Below, in pieces: positions 44,594-54,954 of a stretch of 64,000 nucleotides of DNA; the stretch's first letter is position 1; each line of letters begins with the position of its first letter. The translations under genes were made by a program, and so were the position numbers. Under the pieces are notes generated by a model, which searched no databases, was not told where the DNA came from, and saw only the letters and a list, made by a program, of their open reading frames with translations. Source of the stretch: Macrothele yani (lineage: Eukaryota > Arthropoda > Arachnida > Araneae > Macrothelidae); assembly GCA_039090855.1 (NCBI GenBank), contig CM077034.1, positions 224,457,331 through 224,521,330 on the forward strand, read 5' to 3'.

Positions 44594-44644
44594 CATTTAT
44601 AGCTACAACGATGCCTATGGTTACCGCAAAGAAGATTTTTTGAT
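44594..44644 (-). CDS. candidate host exon B (second of three)
   Basis: Minus strand: acceptor GTTTTATTTTTTCCAG ending at 44645, a 51-bp open segment, donor GTAAGA from 44593. It reads QKIFFAVTIGIVVAIN, a hydrophobic stretch suited to a signal peptide or membrane helix, with one base (G) left over. The first two bases AT, joined to the single T from candidate exon A, make a Tyr codon; the last G joined to CT of exon C makes Ala. So both junction phases (1-1) agree. It lies in unique sequence between mariner D and an SINE. The splice signals are strong, but the exon is too short to prove by sequence alone. Confidence 0.4.
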
Positions 44645-44894
44645 CTGGAAAAAATAAAACAAATGAGAATTAACAAATCGTGTATCATACCAAACATACT
44701 ATTAATTTTAAAGAAGAAGCCATGGCAATTCAACATTTGTCATATAAATATATTGCGCAGTTACTTATCAATTTACAGAGTAAATTCCGAAGAATAAAAT
44801 ATTGTTTAAAATTGTAAAATCATTAAACATTTTTTTTTATTAAAACAGGCTGTCTGAAAACTCACCAAAACATCTGCGTACATTTGAAGTGAAT

Positions 44895-45088
44895 ATTTGC
44901 CTCTCGTGTTTGCCAGTGGTCTAAGCGATGACTTCTGACCAACTGCCACAAATGAATCACTGTGAGGACACTTGCGTTTGTCTTCCCGCACTGGCTCTCT
45001 CCTTTCCCTGGAACCAGAGGCCGTAAATTAAGGGCAGGCGACAGCTTGTGGCCCACTGAGTTGCTCACGGTGGTCGTTAAATCCCCCC
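44895..45088 (+). mobile_element. tRNA-derived SINE, family I, diverged copy
   Basis: Plus strand. The head is degenerate (CCAGTGGTCTAAGCGATG near 44915), but the body is clear: CACTGGCTCTCTCCTTTCCC, AAATTAAGGGCAGGCGACAG and CTCACGGTGGTCGTTAAATC. The tail is a run of C instead of A. No target duplication was found. It lies next to mariner E and candidate exon B. Confidence 0.8.
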
Positions 45089-45189
45089 CCCATAAAAAAC
45101 AAACACGAATATGAGCGTTGTACAGAGAGTATTGCAAAACTGGGCATCACTTTTTTATTAACTGACAGATGTCGTTCAAATTGCACATA

Positions 45190-46760
45190 TTGGTCGGGTA
45201 ACTCTTCCTCTACAACAACATGTTGGTAGAGTAACTCTTCCTCTATAGTAACATGCTGGCAGGGTAACTCTTCCTCTATAATAACATGTTGAAAGAGTAG
45301 CTCTTCAATGTTCTTAGAGTAACTCTTCCTCTATTGTAACATGTTGGTAGAGTAACTCTTCCTTTATAGTAACATGTTGGTAGAGTAACTCTTCTTCTAT
45401 TGTAACATTTTGGTAGAGTAAGTCTTCCTCTACAGTAACATGTTGGTAGAGTAACGTTTCCTCTTCAGTGACATGTTCGTAGAATAACTCTTCCTCTGCA
45501 GTAACATGTTGGTAGAGTAACTCTTCCTCTATAGTAACATGTTGGCAGAGTAACTCTTCCTCTACAGTAACATGTTGGTAGAGTAACTCTTCCTCTATTG
45601 TAACATGTTGGTAGAGTAACTCTTCCTCTATTGTAACATGTTGGTAGAGTAACTCTTCCTCTATAGTAACATGTTGGTAGAGTAACTCTTCCTCTATAGT
45701 AACATGTTGATAGAGTAACTCTTCTTCTATTGTAACATTTTGGTAGAGTAAGTCTTCCTCTACAGTAACATGTTGGTAGAGTAACGTTTCCTCTTCAGTG
45801 ACATGTTGGTAGAATAACTCTTCCTCTGCAGTAACATGTTGGTAGAGTAACTCTTCCTCTATAGTAACATGTTGGCAGAGTAACTCTTCCTCTACAGTAA
45901 CATGTTGGTAGAGTAACTCTTCCTCTATTGTAACATGTTGGTAGAGTAACTCTTCCTCTATTGTAACATGTTGGTAGAGTAACTCTTCCTCTATAGTAAC
46001 ATGTTGGTAGAGTAACTCTTCCTCTATAGTAACATGTTGATAGAGTAGCTCTTCCTCTATAGTAACATGTTCTTAGAGTAACCCTTCCTCTATAGTAACA
46101 TGTTGATAGAGTAGCTCTTCCTCTATAGTAACATGTTCTTAGAGTAACTCTTCCTCTATTGTAAAATGTTGGTAGAGTAACCCTTCTCTATAGTAACATG
46201 TTGGTAGAGTAACTCTTCCTCTATAGTAACATATTGGTAGAGTAACTCTTCCTCTATAGTAACATTTCGGTAGTGTACGTTTTCATCTATAGTAACATGT
46301 CGGTAGAGTAACTCTTCATCTATAGTAACATGTTGGTAGAGTAACTCTTCCTCTATAGTAACATGTTGGTAGAGTAACTCTTCCTCTATAGTAACATATT
46401 GGTAGAGTAACTCTTCCTCTATAGTAACATTTCGGTAGTGTACGTTTTCATCTATAGTAACATGTCGGTAGAGTAACTCTTCATCTATAGTAACATGTTG
46501 ATAGAGTAACTCTTCCTCTATAGTAACTTGTCGGTAGAGTAACTCTTCCTCTATAGTAACATGTTGGCAGAGTAACTCTTCCTCTATAGTAACATGTTGA
46601 TAGAGTAGCTCTTCCTCTATAGTAACATGTTCTTAGAGTAACTCTTTCTCTATTGTAGCATGTTGGTAGAGTAACTCTTCCTCTATAGTAACATGTTCTT
46701 AGAGTAACTCTTCCTCTGTAGTAACATGTCGGTTGAGTAACTTTTCCTCTGCAGTAACCC
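45190..46760 (+). repeat. 33-bp minisatellite inside mariner E (about 47 units)
   Basis: Unit CATGTTGGTAGAGTAACTCT plus TCCTCTATAGTAA. One unit-like piece in inverted orientation (GTAGAGGAAGAGTTAC, about 47818) lies at the mirror position in the right terminal repeat, so the array grew from the subterminal part of the inverted repeat. A block of about ten units near 45420-45720 recurs about 330 bp later. Confidence 0.95.
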
Positions 46761-46794
46761 TTTTTCTTTATTGAAAGTTAATAACAGATTCTAA

Positions 46795-47795
46795 GCAGAA
46801 GCAACCTGCGGTTATTGATTATTTGACGAAGGAAAGGTGCAGGCTGTCCGACATCCACAGAAGGCTACAGAATGTTTACAAGGATGACGCCATTGGCAAG
46901 AGCAATTTACACAGATGGATGAAGAAATTTGAAGAAGGGGAAAACAGCAATTAAGACGAGCCACGCAGTGGGAAACCATCATCTGCGATCACTGACACGA
47001 ATCCTCAACGAGCGGATGAACTCATTCGCGCGAAGAGACGAGTCACACTTCGTGAGCTTGTTGCACAACTTGACTGTGGTCAAAATGCCAAGCAGACGAT
47101 CGTGGAAGACTTCGGGTATCGGAAAATGTGTGCAAAATGGGTACCTCGGCAGCTGACACCTTGGAAGTCTGCTCTGATCTGCTGGAAACGTTTGAAGCCA
47201 ATGAAGACACGTTTTTTTATCGATCTGGTGACAGGGGATGAAACGTGGGCGTATCTTTACGATCCAGAAACGAAGAATAAATTCACGGAATGGCGTCATA
47301 CCTCTTCACCAAGACCTAAGAAGTTCAAGAGCCAGATCAGCACAAAAAGTAATGGTGACTGTTTTTCTTTGTGGGGGGGGAAGACAGGGGTGTCATTCTC
47401 CTCGATTTTTTGCAACGTGGCCGTACCGTGACGAGCGAGCGGTACATTGATACACTCAAGAAGCTTAGAGAAACCACAATGAGGAAGAAACAGAACAACA
47501 ATCTGAATAGGACCCACATTCACCATGACAATGCGAGACCACACACATCTCTGGCAACAAACCAGGCGATCAGCAAATTATGCTGGTCCGTCGTCCTCCA
47601 TCCACCGCAGACCCCTCGGACTTCTACCTGTTCGGTCCAATGGAGGACAGTTTCCGTGGATAAAAATTTGATGACACACACGAGGTGAAAGTGGCTGTAA
47701 AGAAACGGGTACAACAGCCCACACTTGAATTTTTTCAAAACAGGGCGCGAGAGTTGGGTTCAACGATGAAGCAAATGCATTGCTTGTGATGGAGA
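46795..47795 (+). pseudogene. mariner transposase pseudogene (element E)
   Basis: Plus strand, several frames. N-terminus near 46795: KQPAVIDYLTKERCRLSDIH, then LHRWMKKFEEGENSN and a stop (near 46952), DEPRSGKPSSAITDTNPQRA, RRVTLRELVAQLDCG, and KWVPRQLT (WVPHEL-like). The nuclease part: FFIDLVTGDETWAYLYDPET near 47215-47275 (Asp 1), frameshift near 47370, GRTVTSERYIDTLKKLRETT, HIHHDNARPHTSLATNQAIS (Asp 2, near 47525). The next motif is shortened: LHPP is followed by ADPSDFYLFGPMEDS, so YSPDL is deleted though the third Asp remains. Stops follow. Inactive. Confidence 0.88.
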
Positions 47796-47944
47796 CTATA
47801 TTGAGTAGTACCTTTGTGTAGAGGAAGAGTTACTTTACCAACGTGTGAAAATTGAACGACCTCTTTCAGTTAATAAAAAAGTTATGCCCAATTTTGCATT
47901 ACTTTTGGTACAACCTTGGTATTTTTTGGTAACATATCAGTTTA

Positions 47945-50900
47945 ACATTTTAAGAATGCCTTTGAATGAATGTTAGGTTTCATCTTCTACCTTATATCTC
48001 CAATGTAAATTCTTCTGTACACATTTTCTCAAAGACTAGGTGTATTTTAGGTGGATCCGCCTTAAGGCTGTCTTTGAATGAGTGTTAGCGTTCATCTTCT
48101 ATCCTATATCTGCAATGTAAGTTCTTCTGTACACATTTTCTCGAAGACTATGTGTATTTCAGGTGAATCCACCTGAAGGCTGTCTTTGAATGAGTGTTAG
48201 GATTCATCTTCTGTCCTGTATCTGCAATGTAAATTCTTCTGTACACATTTTCTCGAAGACTAGGTGTATTTTAGGTGGATCCACCATAAGGCTGTCTTTG
48301 AATGAGTGTTAGGGTTCATCTTCTATCCTATATCTGCAATGTAAATTCTTCTGTACACATTTTCTCGAAGACTAGGTGTATTTTAGGTGGATCCACCGGC
48401 TGTCTTTGAATGAGTGTTAGGGTTCATCTTCTATCCTATATCTGCAATGTAAATTCTTCTGTACACGTTTTCTCGAAGACTAGGTGTATTTTAGGTGGAT
48501 CCACCTTGAGGCTGTCTTTGAATGAGTGTTAGGGTTTATCTTCTATCCTATATCTGCAATGTAAATTCTTCTGTACACATTTTCTCGAAGACTAGGTGTA
48601 TTTTAGGTGGATCCATCTTAAGGCTGTCTTTGAATGGGTGTTAGGGTTCATCTTCTATCCCATATCTGCAATGCAAATTCTTCTGTACACATTTTCTCGA
48701 AGACTAGGTGTATTTTAGGTGGATCCACCTTGAGGCTGTCTTTGAATGAGTGTTAGGGTTTATCTTCTATCCCATATCTGCAATGTAAATTCTTCTGTAC
48801 ACATTTTCTCGAAGACTAGGTGTATTTTAGGTGGATCCATCTTAAGGCTGTCTTTGAATGGGTGTTAGGGTTCATCTTCTATCCTATATCTGCAATGCAA
48901 ATTCTTCTGTACACATTTTCTCGAAGACTAGGTGTATTTTAGGTGGATCCACCTTAAGGCTGTCTTTGAATGAGTGTTAGGGTTCATCTTCTATCCTATA
49001 TCTGCAATGTAAATTCTTCTGTACACATTTTCTCGAAGACTAGGTGTATTTTAGGTGGATCCATCTTAAGGCTGTCTTTGAATGGGTGTTAGGGTTCATC
49101 TTCTATCCTATATCTGCAATGCAAATTCTTCTGTACACATTTTCTCGAAGACTAGGTGTATTGTAGGTGGATCCACCTTGAGGCTGTCTTTGAATGAGTG
49201 TTAGGGTTCATCTTGTATATTATATGTGCAAAGAAAATTCTTTTGTACACATTTTCTCGAATCTCGAAGACTAGGAGAATTTTACGTGGATCCACCTTAA
49301 GGCTGTCTTTGAATGAGTGAGTGTTAGGGTTCATTTTCTATCCTATATCTGCAATGTAAATTCTTCTGTACACATTTTCTCGAAGACTAGGTGAATTTTA
49401 GGTGGATCCACCTTAAGGCTGTCTCTGAATGAGAGTTTGTGTTCATCTTCTATCCTTCATCTGCAATGTAAATTCTTCTGTACACATTTTCTCGAAGACT
49501 AGGTGTATTTTAGGTGGATCCATCTTAAGGCTGTCTTTGAATGGGTGTTAGGGTTCATCTTCTATCCTATATCTGCAATGCAAATTCTTCTGTACACATT
49601 TTCTCGAAGACTAGGTGAATTTTAGGTGGATCCACCTTAAGGCTGTCTCTGAATGAGAGTTTGTGTTCATCTTCTATCCTTCATCTGCAATGTAAATTCT
49701 TCTGTACACATTTTCTCGAAGACTAGGTGTATTTTAGGTGGATCCATCTTAAGGCTGTCTTTGAATGGGTGTTAGGATTCATCTTCTATCCTTCATCTGC
49801 AATGTAAATTCTTCTGTACACATTTTCTCGAAGACTAGGTGTATTTTAGGTGGATCCGCCTTAAGGCTGTCTTTGAATGAGTGTTAGCGTTCATCTTCTA
49901 TCCTATATCTGCAATGTAAGTTCTTCTGTACACATTTTCTCGAAGACTATGTGTATTTCAGGTGAATCCACCTGAAGGCTGTCTTTGAATGAGTGTTAGG
50001 ATTCATCTTCTGTCCTATATCTGCAATGTAAATTCTTCTGTACACATTTTCTCGAAGACTAGGTGTATTTTAGGTGGATCCACCATAAGGCTGTCTTTGA
50101 ATGAGTGTTAGGGTTCATCTTCTATCCTATATCTGCAATGTAAATTCTTCTGTACACATTTTCTCGAAGACTAGGTGTATTTTAGGTGGATCCACCTTGA
50201 GGCTGTCTTTGAATGAGTGTTAGGGTTCATCTTGTATATTATATATGCAAAGAAAATTCTTTTGTACACATTTTCTCGAATCTCGAAGACTAGGAGAATT
50301 TTACGTGGATCCACCTTAAGGCTGTCTTTGAATGAGTGAGTGTTAGGGTTCATCTTCTATCCTATATCTGCAATGCAAATTCTTCTGTACACATTTTCTC
50401 GAAGACTAGGTGTATTTTAGGTGGATCCATCTTAAGGCTGTCTTTGAATGGGTGTTAGGGTTCATCTTCTATCCTATATCTGCAATGCAAATTCTTCTGT
50501 ACACATTTTCTCGAAGACTAGGTGTATTGTAGGTGGATCCACCTTAAGGCTGTCTCTGAATGAGAGTTTGTGTTCATCTTCTATCCTTCATCTGCAATGT
50601 AAATTCTTCTGTACACATTTTCTCGAAGACTATGTGTATTTCACGTGGATCCACCTGAAGGCTGTCTTTGAATGAGTGTTGGTGTTCATGTTCTATTCTA
50701 TATCTGCAATGTAGATTCTTCTGTACACAGTTTCTCGAAGACTAGGTGTATTTCAGGTGGATCCACCTTAAGGCTGTCTTTGAATGAGTGTTAGGGTTCA
50801 TCTTGTATCCTATATCTGCAAAGTAAATTCTTTTGTACACATTTTCTCGAATCTCGAAGACTAGGTGAATTTTAGGTGGCTCCACCTTAAGGCTGTCTTT

Positions 50901-53352
50901 GAATGAGTGAGTGTTAGGGTTCATTTTCTATCCTATATCTGCAATGCAAATCCTTCTGTACACATTTTCTCGAAGACTAGGTGTATTTTAGGTGGATCCA
51001 CCTTAAGGCTGTCTTTGAATGAGTGTTAGGGTTCATCTTCTATCCTATATCTGCAACGTAAATTCTTCTGTACACATTTTCTCGAAGACTATGTGTATTT
51101 CACGTGGATCCACCTGAAGGCTGTCTTTGAATGAGTGTTAGGATTCATCTTCTTTCCTATATCTGCAATGTAAATTCTTCTGTACAAATTGTCTCGAAGA
51201 CTAGGTGTATTTTAGGTGGATCCGCCTTAAGGCTGTCTTTGAATGAGTGTTAGCGTTCATCTTCTATCCTATATCTGCAATGTAAGTACTTCTGTACACA
51301 TTTTCTCGAAGACTATGTGTATTTCAGGTGAATCCACCTGAAGGCTGTCTTTGAATGAGTGTTAGGATTCATCTTCTGTCCTATATCTGCAATGTAAAAT
51401 CTTCTGTACAAATTTTCTCGAAGACTAGGTGTATTTTAGGTGGATCCACCTTAAGGCTGTCTTTAAATGAGTGTTGGGGTTCATCTTCTATCCTATATCT
51501 GCAATGTAAATTCTTCTGTACACATTTTCTCGAAGACTAGGTGTATTTTAGGTGGATCCTCCTTAAGGCTGTCTTTGAATGAGTGTTAGGGTTCATCTTC
51601 TATCCTATATCTGCAATGTAAGTTCTTCTGTACACATTTTCTCGAAGACTATGTGTATTTCAGGTGAATCCACCTGAAGGCTGTCTTTGAATGAGTGTTA
51701 GGGTTCATCTTCTATCCTATATCTGCAATGTAAATTCTTCTGTACACATTTTCTCGAAGACTAGGTGTATTTTAGGTGGATCCTCCTTAAGGCTGTCTTT
51801 GAATGAGTGTTAGGATTCATCTTCTGTCCTATATCTGCAATGTAAAATCTTCTGTACACATTTTCTCGAAGACTAGGTGTATTGTAGGTGGATCCACCTT
51901 AAGGCTGTCTTTGAATGAGTGTTAGGGTTTATCTTCTATCCTATATCTGCAATGTAAATTCTTCTGTACACATTTTCTCGAAGACTAGGTGAATTTTAGG
52001 TGGATCCACCTTAAGGCTGTCTCTGAATGAGAGTTTGTGTTCATCTTCTATCCTTCATCTGCAATGTAAATTCTTCTGTACACATTTTCTCGAAGACTAG
52101 GTGTATTGTAGGTGGATCCACCTTAAGGCTGTCTCTGAATGAGAGTTTGTGTTCATCTTCTATCCTTCATCTGCAATGTAAATTCTTCTGTACACATTTT
52201 CTCGAAGACTAGGTGTATTGTAGGTGGATCCACCTTGAGGCTGTCTTTGAATGAGTGTTAGGGTTCATCTTGTATATTATATGTGCAAAGTAAATTCTTT
52301 TGTACACATTTTCTCGAATCTCGAAGACTAGGAGAATTTTACGTGGATCCACCTTAAGGCTGTCTTTGAATGAGTGAGTGTTAGGATTCATCTTCTATCC
52401 TATATCTGCAATGCAAATTCTTCTGTACACATTTTCTCGAAGACTAGGTGTATTTTAGGTGGATCCGCCTTAAGGCTGTCTTTGAATGAGTGTTGGTGTT
52501 CATGTTCTATTCTATATCTGCAATGTAGATTCTTCTGTACACAGTTTCTCGAAGACTAGGTGTATTTCAGGTGGATCCACCTTAAGGCTGTCTTTGAATG
52601 AGTGTTAGGGTTCATCTTGTATCCTATATCTGCAAAGTAAATTCTTTTGTATACATTTTCTCGAATCTCGAAGACGAGGTGAATTTTAGGTGGCTCCACC
52701 TTAAGGCTGTCTTTGAATGAGTGAGTGTTAGGGTTCATTTTCTATCCTATATCTATAATGCAAATCCTTCTGTACACATTTTCTCGAAGACTAGGTGTAT
52801 TTTAGGTGGATCCACCTTAAGGCTGTCTTTGAATGAGTGTTAGGGTTCATCTTCTATCCTATATCTGCAATGTAAATTCTTCTGTACACATTTTCTCGAA
52901 GACTATGTGTATTTCAGGTGGATCCACCTGAAGGCTGTCTTTGAATGAGTGTTAGGATTCATCTTCTGTCCTATATCTGCAATGTAAATTGTTCTGTACA
53001 AATTGTCTCGAAGACTAGGTGTATTTTAGGTGGATCCGCCTTAAGGCTGTCTTTGAATGAGTGTTAGCGTTCATCTTCTATCCTATATCTGCAATGTAAG
53101 TTCTTCTGTACACATTTTCTCGAAGACTATGTGTATTTCAGGTGAATCCACCTGAAGGCTGTCTTTGAATGAGTGTTAGGATTCATCTTCTGTCCTATAT
53201 CTGCAATGTAAAATCTTCTGTACAAATTTTCTCGAAGACTAGGTGTATTTTAGGTGGATCCACCTTAAGGTTGTCTTTGAATGAGTGTTTGTGTTCATCT
53301 TCTATCCTTTATCTGCAATGTAAATTCTTCTGTACACATTTTCTCCAAGACT
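47945..53352 (+). repeat. 112-bp satellite array (about 48 units)
   Basis: Unit of 112 bp: TGTATTTTAGGTGGATCCAC, CTTAAGGCTGTCTTTGAATG, AGTGTTAGGGTTCATCTTCT, ATCCTATATCTGCAATGTAA, ATTCTTCTGTACACATTTTC, TCGAAGACTAGG. GGTGGATCCACC is a perfect 12-bp palindrome (BamHI site) in most units. Some units carry an extra CGAATCTCGAAGA duplication or GAGTGAGTG. Blocks recur at offsets of about 1,019 bp (49152 and 50171) and 1,814 bp (50742 and 52556; 51355 and 53169). The edge units are diverged. No gene. Confidence 0.95.
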
Positions 53353-54665
53353 ATTACTTTGTAGTGTTTGAAATTTTGTGCACAAATTAAAACGATAAAA
53401 CGATATGCCACAGTTAGCATTCCGAAAATTTGTTAGAATTTTTTATTAATATGGTTTATCTATTTAGAAAGTATTCCAGTTTGGCGCTAGATGGCGCGAT
53501 AAGTTATCTTAGCAGTGTTTCTGTGTGGAAGAAAAGAAATGTCTCATTTTTGTCTGATTTTTCTAATTATCTGAGCCAAATAGAAATAAAAAAAAATGGC
53601 GCCAAAAGTGTGATTGGAATCTGTTCTCCCGTAAATCATCTTAAATCGTTTCCGTTCATTTTTTTAAAGAGAAAATGTGTACATTAGCATAGAACCCCAG
53701 AATTTGAGCTGTAGAAACTCCGCCTATTTACTGCACTACACTCCCAAAGTACGTCATTGGTTAAAACGTAACGTAACAGCACGTATTTTGTCCCTTCATT
53801 GTGGAGCCAACGGGAGACTGCTTCCATTCTGAATAGAGTAAGGTCTGGCGTAATTCGCTTACGCCAACTTCCAGGACAGTCATTCAAGATGTAAAAGCCA
53901 CTACTAAAGAGTGTGTTTTTTGCGCCATATTGCAGAAGATGAACCCTAACACTCATTCAAAGACAGCCGTAAGAGATCTGGAATGAGTTAATTTGTGTTA
54001 TCAAAATGGGCTTAAATGAACTCGAAAGAATATTTTCGCTGTCTGTGGAGTGAGCAGAACGCTCCTGGAACGAGTGAACATGCACATCAAAAAAGCGTTG
54101 CTTTGTTCTGTTGTTCAAAGTGGTCATTTAGAAAGATGATTGGCACTAATCCTTTCTGAATGACTACGTGTTATAAAAGGGCTGTGACAAGGGCAACGAA
54201 CCAATGGAAGGTCAAACGTGTTGAGTCACTTGTTTCTACCCATTGGCATGATGCCCATGTCAGGGGTACTAACTAGACTTTCTCCATCATGCCTTGGGTA
54301 ATGGGGTAGAGAATAACGTACTAGAAGGGGTCTCTTATCGCTAATGACAGGTTTTAAGTCGGCCGCTCAGATGAGAGGAGAAAGCAGTTGTTTTTCTGTA
54401 GCTTTTGTTAAACCTAGTACAACGAGATATCTGAAGGCCTGGGCACCTTTTTGTGACGTCAGCAGAACCATCCTTCGTTACTCACTACTGCGACTTTCGG
54501 GAAAATTATTACTTGTGTGAGCTAAAAATTTGGCTCCCTGTTCGGCAGGGGAAAAAAATGTAAATATAGAATCTTTAAGTTCGCTGATAATGTTCCTAAA
54601 ACTGCACATTCTTCCCGCAAGGTTTACATGAATACTTTTTTGTCGAGATTCCTAAAATCTCTTTT
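53353..54665. other. unique region, no gene recognised
   Basis: About 1.3 kb. It holds a Drosophila-type CTCF-like word (CTAGATGGCGC near 53487) and a 35-bp inverted piece of the 112-bp satellite at 53938-53972 (GAACCCTAACACTCATTCAA). Diverged satellite-like sequence leads up to the SINE near 54600-54665. A minus-strand open frame of 90 codons at 53684-53956 starts inside the satellite piece and is not convincing. A TATA-like TTATAAAAGGG at 54172 has no supported gene after it. Confidence 0.5.
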
Positions 54666-54677
54666 AAGGCTGTGTTT

Positions 54678-54907
54678 GGCCACCCCGGTGGCGCAGTGGT
54701 CTAAGCGATGGCCTCTGATCATTCGTCCGAAAGAAGTCCGGGTTCGAATCCCAGTGAGGCATGGATGTTGTGTTTGTCTTACGGCACTGGCTCTCTCCAT
54801 TCCCTGGAACCAGTGACCCTAAATTAGGGACGGGTGACTGCTTTTAGTCCATTGAGTGGCTCACGGTGGTCGTTAAAATTCCAATAAAAAAAAAAAAAAA
54901 AAAAAAA
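54678..54907 (+). mobile_element. tRNA-derived SINE, family I, copy with target duplication
   Basis: Head GGTGGCGCAGTGGTCTAAGC (A box) and GGGTTCGAATCC (B box), body as in the other copies, poly-A tail of about 20. Flanked by a perfect 12-bp duplication AAGGCTGTGTTT at 54666-54677 and 54908-54919. It inserted into a diverged 112-bp satellite unit, which resumes after it (GGCTGTGTTTGAGTG, TTCATCTTCTGC). Confidence 0.93.
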
Positions 54908-54954
54908 AAGGCTGTGTTTGAGTGTTAAGCTTCATCTTCTGCGACAGATGTTTT

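Larger units (their letters stand above)
45112..47929 (+). mobile_element. mariner E with an internal minisatellite
   Basis: Left end GTTGTACAGAGAGTATTGCA and right end read inward GTTGTACCAAAAGTAATGCA align over at least 60 bp, continuing through CTTTTTTATTAACTGA and GTCGTTCAA; TA is present at 45110-45111 and 47930-47931. The exact ends are uncertain by a few bases. At 2.8 kb it is twice the usual length because of a 33-bp array in the left part. Confidence 0.82.

Noticed and set aside
47042..47738. Minus-strand frames opposite the mariner E gene
   Set aside because: They are antisense shadows of the transposase pseudogene.
53684..53956. 90-codon minus-strand open frame
   Set aside because: The start lies in an inverted satellite piece; no splice or family evidence.
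54160..54260. Promoter with TATA-like box (TTATAAAAGGG)
   Set aside because: No gene, initiator or downstream exon could be linked to it.
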